DNA of 64,000 bases from CAVVSD01 sp963837655. GTDB lineage: Bacteria; Actinomycetota; Thermoleophilia; Solirubrobacterales; Solirubrobacteraceae. The notes beneath the pieces were generated by a model. It did not search any database. It saw nothing but the letters and a program-made list of their open reading frames with translations, and was not told the origin of the DNA. How positions within the stretch are numbered: the first letter of the stretch is position 1; each line of letters opens with the position of its first letter. A program made the position numbers and the translations under genes. The stretch lies in contig CAWIOK010000001.1 of NCBI GenBank assembly GCA_963837655.1, positions 248,001 to 312,000 on the forward strand. Direction: 5' to 3'. Positions 28,293-36,998 of this stretch are shown piece by piece.

Positions 28293-29192
28293 ATGACTAC
28301 TTTCGGCCTCGCAGACCTCCCCGGCATGAGCGGCCGCACCGTCGTCGTCACCGGTGCCAACAGCGGCATCGGCCGCGCTGCCGCCCACGCGTTCGCCGCA
28401 GCCGGCGCCGGTGTCGTCCTCGCCGTCCGCAACACGGACAAGGGTGAGGCGGCCGCCGCCGCGATGCCCGGCACCACCGAGGTGCGCGCGCTCGACCTCG
28501 CGAGCCTCGCGTCGATCCGCGAGTTCGCCGCCGGCTGGAGCGGCCCGCTGGACCTCCTCGTCAACAACGCCGGGGTCATGGTCCCACCGCTGTCGCGCAC
28601 CGCTGACGGCTTCGAGCTGCAGTTCGGGACCAACCACCTCGGCCACTTCGCGCTCACCAACCTGCTCCTCGACCACGTCACCGGCCGGGTCGTGACCGTG
28701 TCCTCCAGCGCGCACCGGTTCGGCGCGATCGACTTCGACGACCTCAACTGGGAGCGCAAGCCGTACAAGGCGTGGCGCGCGTACGGGCAGTCCAAGCTGG
28801 CGAACCTGCTCTTCACCGCCGAGCTGCAGCGGCGGCTGACCGAGGTCGGCTCGCCCGTGCTCGCGACCGCCGCGCACCCGGGCTACGCGTCGACGAACCT
28901 GCAGTTCCACAGCGGCAAGCGCCTCAACGACCTCGTCTCGCGGGTCGGCAATCGCCTCCTCGCGCAGGACGAGAACGGCGGCGCGCTGCCGACGCTCTAC
29001 GCGGCGACCGCCGACGTTCCCGGCAACAGCTTCGCCGGACCGGGCGGGTTCATGGAGCGGCGCGGCGCGCCGAAGCTCGTTGGCCGCACCGCCGCGGCGA
29101 ACGACGCCGACGTCGCGCGCCGTCTGTGGGACGTCTCCGAGGAGCTCACCGAGGTGCGCTTTCCGCTGGAGATGGCGTCGGCTGCGGCGTGA
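28293..29192 (+). CDS. Short-chain dehydrogenase/reductase
   Basis: A 299-residue SDR of the retinol-dehydrogenase-like group. The cofactor motif TGANSGIGRA, NNAG at LLVNNAGVM, the catalytic Ser in VVTVSSSAH and the YxxxK pair in YGQSKLANL are all visible. Start ATG 28293 coincides with the predicted transcription start. Controlled probably by the divergent TetR. The last 47 bp overlap the convergent CLC gene. Substrate unknown, perhaps a lipophilic carbonyl or alcohol that also induces the TetR. Confidence 0.88.
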   Translation: MTTFGLADLPGMSGRTVVVTGANSGIGRAAAHAFAAAGAGVVLAVRNTDKGEAAAAAMPGTTEVRALDLASLASIREFAAGWSGPLDLLVNNAGVMVPPLSRTADGFELQFGTNHLGHFALTNLLLDHVTGRVVTVSSSAHRFGAIDFDDLNWERKPYKAWRAYGQSKLANLLFTAELQRRLTEVGSPVLATAAHPGYASTNLQFHSGKRLNDLVSRVGNRLLAQDENGGALPTLYAATADVPGNSFAGPGGFMERRGAPKLVGRTAAANDADVARRLWDVSEELTEVRFPLEMASAAA

Positions 29193-30945
29193 GCCGCGTG
29201 CGCTCCCGATGGTAGGCGCGGAGGACGTCGCGGTGCGTGATCCAGCCGACCGCACGTGTCCCCTCGACCGGCAGGACGGGCGCGGCCGGCGCATCGACTC
29301 CCGACAACAGGTGGACCGCATCCTCGAGCACGTCGTCGACCCGCAGGGAGCGGACCGGCCACGCCAGCTGCCCGGCCGTCAGCGTGTCTGCCGCGTCCTC
29401 GATCGCGCGCTCCTCCACGCTCGTCGCCGTCACGATCCCGATCAGCTCGTCGTGCTCGTCGACCACCGGCAGCGCCTCGTCGTGCCCGGAGGCGAAGCGG
29501 TCGACCACCTCGCTCAGCGACGCATCGGCGGCCAGGGGCTCGGGGAACGAGCCCATCGCCGCGCCGACCGGAACGGATCGCATGACGCTGACGACGCGCG
29601 GCCGGTCGATCGTGATGCCGCGCCGCCGCAGCTTGAGGGTGTAGATCGTGTCGCGAGACAGCAGCGTGCTCACGCCCGTCGCGGCGACCACGGCGACCAT
29701 GAGCGGGAGGATGACGGAGTACTCGCCGGTGAGCTCGAACACGATGAGGACTGCCGTGATCGGCGCCCTCGCCGATCCGGCGAACACGGCGCCCATGCCG
29801 ACGAGCGCGTACGCGCCCGACGGCGCAGTCATCCCTGGCAGCACGCCGTGCGCGACCTGCCCGAAGGCGGAGCCGAGCATCGCCCCCATGAAGAGCGACG
29901 GCGCGAAGACGCCGCCCGAGCCGCCGATCGAGAGGGTCAGACTGGTCGCGACGAGCTTCGCCACGAGGAGCAGGAGGACGAACCCCACGACGTACTGGCC
30001 CTGGACGGCGTTGGCAAGGACCGGGTAGCCGACGCCGTACATCTGCGGGACGGCGAGCAGGAGCAGCCCGAGAAGCACGCCACCGGCGGCGGGCCTCGCC
30101 CAGGCCGGTCCACGCCAGATGCGGTCGGCGACGTCCTCGCTGCCGTAGAGGACGCGGATGAAGGCGACGCCCACCGCCGCGGCGAGCACGCCGAGCGCGG
30201 CGTACAGCACAAGCTCGGCAGGTGACACCAGCGAGAAGCTGGGCAGGTCCAGGAAGCTCTCGGAGCCGAACACGGCGCGGGCAACCGCGGCCGCGGTCAC
30301 CGAGCTCAGGACGACGATGCCGAAGGACTGCGTCTCGAAGTCGCCCAGGATCACCTCCAGTGCGAAGAACACGCCGGCGATCGGAGCGTTGAACGTCGCG
30401 GAGATCCCGCCCGCCGCGCCGCACGCGACCAGAAGCGGCAGGCGGTGTGCCGGCACTCGCGACAGCTGCCCGGTGACGGAGCCGAGCGCAGATCCGATCT
30501 GCACGATCGGCCCCTCGCGCCCGACCGAGCCGCCCGACCCGATGCACAGCGCCGACGCCAGCGCCTTGACGACCGGCACCTGAGGCCGGATGCGCCCGCC
30601 GTTCTCGGACACTGCGAGCATCACCTCCGGGACGCCGTGGCCGCGCGCCTCGGGGGCGTAGCGCGCGACGAGCGGGCCGTACAGCAGCCCGCCGACGACC
30701 GGCGCGATCAGCAGGAACCAGATGCCCAGGCCCGGCACATGCGGGTTGGGGACGCGCCCCGCGTCGCTGTAGTCGCGGTGGCCGGAGAAGACCTCGGTCA
30801 GGCCGATGATGAGCTCACGGAAGGCGATCGCGCCGACGCCCGCTCCCAACCCGACGAGGAGCGCGAGGACCACCAGCCCGCGTCCGCTGCCCAGCCACGC
30901 GCGGCGAGCACCTGCGACCGCCGGGGTGTCAGGAGAGGAGGGCAT
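29146..30945 (-). CDS. CLC-family chloride/proton antiporter with CBS pair
   Basis: A 599-residue membrane protein. About ten to twelve helices carry the CLC signature blocks GHGVPEVML, GSGGSVGREGPIVQ (including the gating glutamate) and GGSGGVFAPSLFMGA. From about residue 455 to the end two CBS domains follow (MRSVPVGAAMG..., LPVVDEHDELIGIVT; VLPVEGTRAVGWITHRDVL), which often sense nucleotides. The start ATG 30945 has no ribosome site and may be leaderless. It is divergent from a MarR-type gene with a TTGCA-type dyad between, 5 bp upstream of this start. It overlaps the SDR end by 47 bp. Confidence 0.9.
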   Translation of the reverse strand: MPSSPDTPAVAGARRAWLGSGRGLVVLALLVGLGAGVGAIAFRELIIGLTEVFSGHRDYSDAGRVPNPHVPGLGIWFLLIAPVVGGLLYGPLVARYAPEARGHGVPEVMLAVSENGGRIRPQVPVVKALASALCIGSGGSVGREGPIVQIGSALGSVTGQLSRVPAHRLPLLVACGAAGGISATFNAPIAGVFFALEVILGDFETQSFGIVVLSSVTAAAVARAVFGSESFLDLPSFSLVSPAELVLYAALGVLAAAVGVAFIRVLYGSEDVADRIWRGPAWARPAAGGVLLGLLLLAVPQMYGVGYPVLANAVQGQYVVGFVLLLLVAKLVATSLTLSIGGSGGVFAPSLFMGAMLGSAFGQVAHGVLPGMTAPSGAYALVGMGAVFAGSARAPITAVLIVFELTGEYSVILPLMVAVVAATGVSTLLSRDTIYTLKLRRRGITIDRPRVVSVMRSVPVGAAMGSFPEPLAADASLSEVVDRFASGHDEALPVVDEHDELIGIVTATSVEERAIEDAADTLTAGQLAWPVRSLRVDDVLEDAVHLLSGVDAPAAPVLPVEGTRAVGWITHRDVLRAYHRERTRLTPQPTPSPAESAPR

Positions 30946-30950
30946 GATTC

Positions 30951-30963
30951 TTGCAGTGTGCAA
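30951..30963. promoter_or_regulatory. MarR-type dyad TTGCAGTGTGCAA
   Basis: Perfect dyad with 5-bp arms TTGCA and TGCAA in the 51-bp gap between the CLC gene and the MarR-type gene. MarR-family sites commonly have this form; it likely controls both genes. Confidence 0.5.
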
Positions 30964-30996
30964 CGATCGGCCGCCTACGCTACAAGACGAGCCCGG

Positions 30997-31493
30997 ATGG
31001 ACACCGATCAGGGACAGCCCGATGACGTCGATGTCGTCACCTCGGCCGTCCTCACGGCGTCGCGCCTGCTGGTCGCCGTCGCCGCGCGTTCGCTCTCGGC
31101 GACCCAGGACACCGTCACGCTCCCGCAGTTCCGCCTGCTCGTCGTGCTCGCCTCGCGCGGCGACCTCAAGCTCGCGGCCGTCGCCGAGCAGCTCGCCGTC
31201 AACCCGTCCACGGCCCTGCGGATGGTCGAGCGCCTCGAGGGCGCCGGCATGCTGACGCGCGCGGCGAATCCCGAGGTCCGGCGCGAGGTCATCGTCGCCC
31301 TCACCGACGCCGGACGGCGCGTCGTCGACGACGTCACTGCGCGGCGCCGCGCGGACATCGCCTCGATCGTCACCGCGATGGAGCCCTCCGAGCGGCACGC
31401 CTCGTCGACGCGCTCCGGGCGTTCGCGGTCGCGGGCGGCGAACCACCGGCCGATCCTCCCCCGAGCGAGCTGTCCCCACTGGGATGGTCGTGA
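30997..31493 (+). CDS. MarR-family regulator, frameshifted near C-terminus
   Basis: Winged-helix regulator. LPQFRLLVVLASRGDLKLAAVAEQLAVNPSTALRMVERLEGAGMLTR is the MarR winged HTH (residues ~44-90, cited in part), followed by the wing RREVIVALTDAGRRVV. After codon ~134 (near 31400) the frame changes; the alternative frame continues RLVDALRAFAVAGGEPP and ends SPLGWS at 31493, giving about 165 residues, a usual length. Divergent from CLC. Confidence 0.78.
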
Positions 31494-31514
31494 CCGGCGG
31501 CGTAGCATCGCCTC

Positions 31515-32132
31515 ATGGGTCTCTACGACGAGCAGCTCCTGCCCCGCATCATCGACAGGCTCGGCGACCTGAAGGCCGCACGGCCGCAGCGGCGCCGGGT
31601 CTGCGAGGGGCTCGCGGGCGAGGTCGTCGAGATCGGGTTCGGATCCGGGCTCAACGTCCCCTTCTACCCCCCGGCCGTCACGCGCGTGGCCGCGGTGGAG
31701 CCCGCCGATGTCGGGTGGAAGCTCGCCCGTAAGCGCCTCGACGCGACGCCGGTGCCCGTGCAGCGGTCCGGCCTGGACGGTGCGTCGCTCCCGTTCGGCG
31801 ACGACACGTTCGACGCCGCGCTCTCCAGCTGGACGCTGTGCACGATCCCGGACGTCGACGCGGCGCTGCGCGAGCTGCGCCGCGTCCTCAAGCCCGGCGG
31901 GGCGCTGCACTTCGTCGAGCACGGCCTCGCACCCGATCCCGACGTGCGGCGTTGGCAGCACCGGCTCGAGCCGATCCAGAAGCGCGTGTTCGGCGGATGC
32001 CACCTCACCCGCCCCGTCGTCGACATGCTGACCGGGGCGGGCTTCACCATCTCCGAGCTCGACGTCTTCTACGAGGACGGCGCCCCGAGGTTCGTCGGCG
32101 CGAACTCGCTCGGGGTCGCCGTCTCCCCCTGA
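31515..32132 (+). CDS. Class-I SAM-dependent methyltransferase
   Basis: A 205-residue methyltransferase of the UbiE/type-11 group. Motif I is VVEIGFGSGLNVPF, motif II region FDAALSSWTLCTIPD and motif III LKPGGALHFVEHGLAPD. A C-terminal extension (RVFGGCHLTRPVVDML) is seen in small soluble members acting on thiols, lipids or quinones. Start ATG 31515. Substrate unknown. Confidence 0.87.
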   Translation: MGLYDEQLLPRIIDRLGDLKAARPQRRRVCEGLAGEVVEIGFGSGLNVPFYPPAVTRVAAVEPADVGWKLARKRLDATPVPVQRSGLDGASLPFGDDTFDAALSSWTLCTIPDVDAALRELRRVLKPGGALHFVEHGLAPDPDVRRWQHRLEPIQKRVFGGCHLTRPVVDMLTGAGFTISELDVFYEDGAPRFVGANSLGVAVSP

Positions 32133-32139
32133 CGCCGGG

Positions 32140-33312
32140 CTAGGCGGTCACCCCGACCCGCTCGCTCGCCCGGCGCGCGCCCTCGGCGAGCGCCTCGAGC
32201 TTCGCCCACTGCACCTCGGGGTGCACGCGCTGCATGAACGCGGTCTGCGCGAAGCCGCAGTCGGTGCCGGCCATGACGTTCCCCGGCCCGACGAGCTCGG
32301 CCAGGCGCACCAGCCGGTCGGCGACGAGATCGGGATGCTCGACGATGACGGTGTGGTGCGTCACGACGCCCGGGATGAGCATCTTGCCCTCGGGCAGCTT
32401 GACGTCCTCCCAGACCCGCCACTCGTGCTCGTGGCGCGGGTTGGCCTGCTCCATCATGTAGGCGTGCGCGTTGACCTGCAGCACCAGGTCGACGACCTCG
32501 GCGAGCGGTGGGTCGTACGCGTGCGGGCCGTGCCAGCTGCCCCAGCACACGTGGTAGCGCACCTTCTCCGGCGGGATGCCCTTCAGCGCGTGGTTCAGCG
32601 CGTCGACGCGCAGCTGCGCCCAGTTGCGGTAGTCCTTCATCGAGCCGCCCTCGGCGAGGATCGAGTCCATCTCGTGCATGAGGACGGCGTCGTCGACCTG
32701 CAGCATGAAGCCGGAGTCGACGATCGCGTTGTATTCGACGGCCAGCGCGTCGGCCAGCGCGTAGACGAACTCCTCCTCCGTGGCGTAGTGCTGGTTCTCC
32801 AGCCAGTACGTGCTCGCGGGGGCGACGACGGGCAGGAACCCCTCGGCATCCACGCCGTCGAGCGCGGCGCGCAGGTTCGCGATGTCGCTGTCGACCGCGG
32901 TGCGGTCGTAGGTGATCGGGCCGTTGCACACCCAGATGCTCGGAGCCGGCGCCGGGACCTCGTTCTCGGCGAACGCGCGCATCATCTCCTTGTCGTGCTG
33001 CGCGTACGTTCCCGGGAACGCCTGCCGGTCCCGGCTCGGCGGCAGGAACGAGTCGTCGGGGCCGAGCTCCCGGGGCCCGACGCCGCTGATCCGGTTGTAC
33101 AGGTAGGCGATCCAGTTCGCCTTGCCGAACTCGCCATCGCTGACGATGTCGATCCCGGCGTCGGCCTGGCGCTTGACGACGTCGGCGACCTCGTTGCGCA
33201 GCGTCTCCGCGTAGGCGGCCTCGTCGTAGGACTCACCGCGCTCGATCGCGGCCTCGAAAGCGAGCAGGGACGCCGGACGAATCAGGCTCCCCACGTGCGT
33301 GGAACGAATCAC
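32140..33312 (-). CDS. MetE-like zinc methyltransferase/lyase, paralogue 1
   Basis: A 390-residue protein with the C-terminal catalytic barrel of cobalamin-independent methionine synthase, without the N-terminal domain. Zinc ligands are visible as H254 and C256 (YHVCWGSW), E288 (MMEQANP) and C352 (GTDCGFAQ). Members transfer alkyl groups to or from zinc-bound thiols; epoxyalkane:CoM transferase is one relative. I chose GTG 33312 because a strong ribosome site (GGGGGAG) precedes it and the N-terminus then aligns with the paralogues at 40876 and 42086 (STHVGSLIRP versus TTHVGSLIRP); ATG 33348 would add 12 residues. Divergent from the G6PDH-like gene with 62 bp between. Confidence 0.83.
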   Translation of the reverse strand: MIRSTHVGSLIRPASLLAFEAAIERGESYDEAAYAETLRNEVADVVKRQADAGIDIVSDGEFGKANWIAYLYNRISGVGPRELGPDDSFLPPSRDRQAFPGTYAQHDKEMMRAFAENEVPAPAPSIWVCNGPITYDRTAVDSDIANLRAALDGVDAEGFLPVVAPASTYWLENQHYATEEEFVYALADALAVEYNAIVDSGFMLQVDDAVLMHEMDSILAEGGSMKDYRNWAQLRVDALNHALKGIPPEKVRYHVCWGSWHGPHAYDPPLAEVVDLVLQVNAHAYMMEQANPRHEHEWRVWEDVKLPEGKMLIPGVVTHHTVIVEHPDLVADRLVRLAELVGPGNVMAGTDCGFAQTAFMQRVHPEVQWAKLEALAEGARRASERVGVTA

Positions 33313-33374
33313 GAATCTCTCCCCCGTTGGTTCCTCTGCATTGTGCATTCTGCAGGAGCGCGTAGGTTCGGGGC
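33313..33374. promoter_or_regulatory. Divergent promoter of MetE-like 1 and G6PDH-like genes
   Basis: The gap has three TGCA tetramers at 33337, 33344 and 33351, spaced exactly 7 bp (TGCATTGTGCATTCTGCA). This could be a regulator site. Both genes must be controlled from here; no copy of the TGGTATACCA operator is present. Confidence 0.35.
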
Positions 33375-34514
33375 GTGCTGCATCGACTCGTGGTGTTCGG
33401 AGCCGGAGGCGACCTCGCCGGACGCTTCCTGCTGCCGGCGCTTGCGACGCTGCACGCCGAGGGTCGCCTCCACGCGACCTTCCGCGTCATCGGCGCCGAC
33501 ATCGCCAACTGGGACGACGAGGAGTTCCGCGCTCACGTGCAGGAGCGCTTGGAGCGCCACGCGCTCCAGGCGCCGATCATCTCCCGCGGCGCGATCCTCG
33601 AGGGTCTGCGCTATCAGCCAGTCGACGTCGCCGACGCAGCGACGGTCGCCCGCGCGATCGAGATGGCGGGCGACGATCCCATGGCCGTCTACCTCGCGCT
33701 GCCACAGCGCAGCTTCGCGCCGGCGGTGCGCTCGCTGACGGCTGCGGGGCTGCCCGCGGGCAGCCGCATCGCCGTCGAGAAGCCCTTCGGCGAGGACCTC
33801 CACAGCGCCGTCGAGCTCAACGCGCTGCTCGCCGACGCCACGGACTCGGTGTTCCGCGTCGACCACGTCCTCGGGATGCCGCGCAGCCAGGATGCCGCGG
33901 GCGTGGACCCGGACGGCGTCGAGGAGATCGAGATCCTCTGGGAGGAGACCCTCGCGCTCGAGGGCCGCGCCGGCTTCTACGACCGCGCCGGCGCCCTCGA
34001 GGACGTGCTGCAGAACCACATGCTCCAGCTCCTCGCGCTCGTCGTCTCGCCCGGCGACCGGGCCGCGGCGCTGCGCGCCACCCGCGCGCCGGACCCGCTG
34101 CGGTCGCGCCGGGCGCGCTACGCGGGCTACACGAGCGAGGACGGCGTCGACCCGGCGCGCGGCACCGAGACGTTCGTGGAGGTCCTGCTGGAGGTCGACA
34201 CGCCCGAGTGGATCGGCACGCGCTTCCGCCTGCGCGCGGGCAAGGGGCTCGCGGAGGGATACAAGGGCGTCGTCGTCCATCGCCGCGACCACGAGCCGGA
34301 GCGCATCGAGGTCGACCGGCTCGGCGCCGGCGAGCTGCCCGCCTACGCCCACGTGCTCAGCGAGGTCCTCGGCGGCCACAGCACCCTGTCGGTCCACGCC
34401 GACGAGGCGGAGGAGGCGTGGCGGATCGTCACGCCCGTGCTCGACGCCTGGGCGCAGGACCGCGTGCCGCTGGAGGAGTACGCGATCGGCTCCCCGGGCC
34501 CGCAACGGCTCTAG
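33375..34514 (+). CDS. G6PDH-like sugar dehydrogenase (short, altered substrate loop)
   Basis: A 379-residue NAD(P)-dependent dehydrogenase of the glucose-6-phosphate dehydrogenase family, about 100 residues shorter than typical. The cofactor motif GAGGDLAGR (9-17) and EKPFGEDL (135-142) are present. The active-site RVDHVLGMP (161-169) keeps the catalytic His (H164), but the Lys of the usual DHYLGK loop, which binds substrate phosphate, is Met168. A non-phosphorylated or otherwise modified sugar is therefore likely. Start GTG 33375. Convergent with the PTE-like gene (stops overlap by 4 bp); in the locus it would supply a sugar lactone for that enzyme (inference). Confidence 0.8.
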   Translation: MLHRLVVFGAGGDLAGRFLLPALATLHAEGRLHATFRVIGADIANWDDEEFRAHVQERLERHALQAPIISRGAILEGLRYQPVDVADAATVARAIEMAGDDPMAVYLALPQRSFAPAVRSLTAAGLPAGSRIAVEKPFGEDLHSAVELNALLADATDSVFRVDHVLGMPRSQDAAGVDPDGVEEIEILWEETLALEGRAGFYDRAGALEDVLQNHMLQLLALVVSPGDRAAALRATRAPDPLRSRRARYAGYTSEDGVDPARGTETFVEVLLEVDTPEWIGTRFRLRAGKGLAEGYKGVVVHRRDHEPERIEVDRLGAGELPAYAHVLSEVLGGHSTLSVHADEAEEAWRIVTPVLDAWAQDRVPLEEYAIGSPGPQRL

Positions 34515-35488
34515 TACGGGCCACTGTGGTCGAGCAGCCGCCGCGGCGTGTCGACCATCATGGTCCGGATCGTCTCCTCCGACAGCCCGCGCTCGCGCAG
34601 CTCCGGCAGCACCTCCAGCGGGATGAGCTCGTAGCGCCAGCGCGGGTGGGTCTGCTGGGCCCACTCGGGCGCGAACAGGACGTTGAACGTGTCCGCGTCC
34701 TGGGAGAGCAGCAGGCGGTCGGCCCAGCCGCGCTCGCACAGCTCCAGGACGTCGGCGATGCGATCGTCGACCGTCCGGTACCGATCGGCGCCGAAGCGGT
34801 CCAGTCCGACGCAGGAGCCGTTGCGGAGCAGCTCCTCGAGGTAGTCCAGGTCGCCGGTGTCGCCGCAGTGGCCGACGATCACGCGAGAGAGATCGACGCC
34901 CTCGTCGGCCAGGATCCGTTGCTGCTGTAGGCCACCGCGGCTCGCGCAGTCCGTGTGGGTCGTGATCGGCACGCCGGTCTCGCGGTGGGCGACCGCCGTC
35001 GCGCGCAACACGCGCTCGACGTCGGGCGTGAGCCCCGGCGTGTCGATCGCGCACTTCAGGACGCCGGCCTTGACGCCGTCCGTCCCCTTGATCCCCTCCC
35101 GGATGTCGCGCACGAACAGCTCGGCGAGCACGTCGCCGTGCTCGGCCGGGCGGGTCATGTGGCGGTAGTGGAAGTACTGCGGCAGCTCGTTCGTGACGAA
35201 GACGCCGGTCGCCACGACGATGTTCAGATCGACCTGCTCGGCCACGCGCTGGACGAGCGGCGGGTTGCGGCCGATCCCCAGGACCGTCGGGTCCACGATC
35301 GTGTCGATGCCGGCGGCCTTGAGCTCGGTCAGCCGCCGGATGGCGTTCGCGACCGCCGCCTCCTCGTCGTAGTCCGTCTCGAAGCTCGCCTCGAGCGCGA
35401 TGTCGATCACGAAGACGTGCTCGTGCGTCAAGGTCGCGCCGAGGCCATCAGACGCGATCGGCCCGCGGGCCGTCTCGATCGTCCCCAC
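34511..35488 (-). CDS. Phosphotriesterase-family lactonase-like hydrolase
   Basis: A 325-residue binuclear metal hydrolase. The full ligand set is seen: H22 and H24 (THEHVF), K145 (AGVLKCAID), H178 (ITTHTD), H207 (VGHCGD) and D264 (LSQDAD). Family members hydrolyse lactones, and some also organophosphates. In this locus, next to a sugar dehydrogenase and an enolase-superfamily dehydratase, sugar-lactone hydrolysis is the best guess. Start ATG 35488; the livF-like gene starts upstream in the same direction 5 bp away. Confidence 0.87.
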   Translation of the reverse strand: MGTIETARGPIASDGLGATLTHEHVFVIDIALEASFETDYDEEAAVANAIRRLTELKAAGIDTIVDPTVLGIGRNPPLVQRVAEQVDLNIVVATGVFVTNELPQYFHYRHMTRPAEHGDVLAELFVRDIREGIKGTDGVKAGVLKCAIDTPGLTPDVERVLRATAVAHRETGVPITTHTDCASRGGLQQQRILADEGVDLSRVIVGHCGDTGDLDYLEELLRNGSCVGLDRFGADRYRTVDDRIADVLELCERGWADRLLLSQDADTFNVLFAPEWAQQTHPRWRYELIPLEVLPELRERGLSEETIRTMMVDTPRRLLDHSGPY

Positions 35489-35493
35489 GCGCG

Positions 35494-36231
35494 TCAGTCT
35501 GACGCGATGACGTCCGGCGTCGCCTGCTGCTCGCCCAGGTAGCTCGCCACGAGCAGCCCCTGGTCGCTGCGCAGCTCCTCGGCGCTGCTGTGGGCCATGA
35601 TCTGGCCGTGCGACAGGATGTAGCCGCGGTCGGCGACCTCCAGCGCGAGGTTCACGTGCTGTTCGACGAGCAGCACGGCGCAGCCGTCCTCCAGCGCGTA
35701 CTTGCGCACGATCGGCAGGAGCCGCTCCACGATGACCGGCGCGAGGCCCAGGCTCAGCTCGTCGAGCAGGAGGACCTTCGGCCGGCGCGCGAGCGCACGG
35801 CCGACCGCCAGCATCTGCTGCTCGCCGCCCGAGAGCAGCCCGGCGCGACGGCTTTGCAGCTCGCGCAGGGCCGGGAAGTAGTTGTAGGCGATCTCGGGAT
35901 CCAGATCCTCGCCGCGGTACGTCAGGCGGAAGTGCTCGGCGACGGTCAGGCCGAAGAAGATCCCGCGCCCCTCGGGCACATGGGCGATGCCCATGCGCGC
36001 CCGCATCGGCGGCGAGACGCTGATCATGTCGTCGCCCTGGTAGCGCACCTGGCCGGCCATCGGCTTGACGACGCCGGAGATCACCCGGAGCGTCGTGCTC
36101 TTGCCGGCGCCGTTGGCGCCGAGCAGCGCGACGACCTCGCCTGGCGCGACCGTCAGGTCCATGTCGCGCACGACGGCCGCGTTGTCGTAGCCCGCGGTCA
36201 CGCCCTCGATCGCGAGGATCGGCTCGCTCAC
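35494..36231 (-). CDS. livF: Liv-type ABC transporter ATPase
   Basis: A 245-residue ATPase of the branched-chain amino acid (HAAT) class, LivF-type. Walker A GANGAGKST, Q-loop HVPEGRGIFFGLTV, signature LSGGEQQML, Walker B VLLLDELSLGLAP and H-loop LVEQHV are intact. ATG 36231 overlaps the stop of livG. The substrate of this importer is unlikely to be amino acids given the sugar-type enzymes around it. Confidence 0.9.
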   Translation of the reverse strand: MSEPILAIEGVTAGYDNAAVVRDMDLTVAPGEVVALLGANGAGKSTTLRVISGVVKPMAGQVRYQGDDMISVSPPMRARMGIAHVPEGRGIFFGLTVAEHFRLTYRGEDLDPEIAYNYFPALRELQSRRAGLLSGGEQQMLAVGRALARRPKVLLLDELSLGLAPVIVERLLPIVRKYALEDGCAVLLVEQHVNLALEVADRGYILSHGQIMAHSSAEELRSDQGLLVASYLGEQQATPDVIASD

Positions 36232-36998
36232 GTCGTCTCCTCCTGGATCTGCTCCACGCCGCCGCTCCCCAGGTACGCGGTGATGACGGCAGGGTCGTTG
36301 CGGACGTCGTCGGGCTTGCCGTGGGCGATGAGCTTGCCGAACTCGAGCACGTACACGTAGTCGCTCACCCCGAGCACGAGACCCATGTCGTGGTCGACGA
36401 GCAGCATCGCCATCGAGTCGTTCACGCTGGCGCGCAGCTGACGCCCGAGGGCCTCGCTCTCACTCGTGTCCAGGCCGGCGGCGGGCTCGTCCATGCAGAC
36501 GAGCTGCGGCGCTGCCGCGAGCGCGCGCGCCACGCCGACCAGCTTGCGCTGCCCCTGGGAGAGGTCGCTCGGCATCGCGTCCGCGATGTCCTCGAGCCCC
36601 ACCTGGGCGAGCACCTCGGCGGCCGTGGACGTCGCGGCCGAGCTGCGCCCGACGACCTCCTTGATCGTCGCCCACATCGACGGGGACCGGGCGACGACCT
36701 CGAGGTTCTCCTCCACGGTCAGGTCGTCGAACAGCTCGATGCTCTGCCACGTCCGCGCGAGACCCATCGACGCGCGGTGGTGCGGGCGCGCCTGCGAGAT
36801 GTCGTTGCCGCCGAGCATGATCCGGCCCCGACAGCCGACGAAGCCGCTGATGGCATCGATGAACGTGGTCTTGCCCGCGCCGTTGGGCCCGATCAGCCCC
36901 ACGAGCTTGCCCTTCGGCACCTCCAGCTCGACGTCGACGAGCGCATGCACGCCGCCGAAGCTCACCGACAGGCCCTGCGTCTCAAGCGCTGCGGTCAT
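36228..36998 (-). CDS. livG: Liv-type ABC transporter ATPase
   Basis: A 256-residue LivG-type ATPase. Walker A GPNGAGKTT, the LivG-specific GLARTWQSIELFDDLTVEEN, signature LSQGQRKLVG (Gln where Gly is usual), Walker B LVCMDEPAAGLD and H-loop LVDHDM. I chose ATG 36998, preceded by GGGAGGGG; a longer frame to 37076 lies inside the upstream gene. It overlaps the isomerase gene by 17 bp. Confidence 0.9.
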   Translation of the reverse strand: MTAALETQGLSVSFGGVHALVDVELEVPKGKLVGLIGPNGAGKTTFIDAISGFVGCRGRIMLGGNDISQARPHHRASMGLARTWQSIELFDDLTVEENLEVVARSPSMWATIKEVVGRSSAATSTAAEVLAQVGLEDIADAMPSDLSQGQRKLVGVARALAAAPQLVCMDEPAAGLDTSESEALGRQLRASVNDSMAMLLVDHDMGLVLGVSDYVYVLEFGKLIAHGKPDDVRNDPAVITAYLGSGGVEQIQEETT

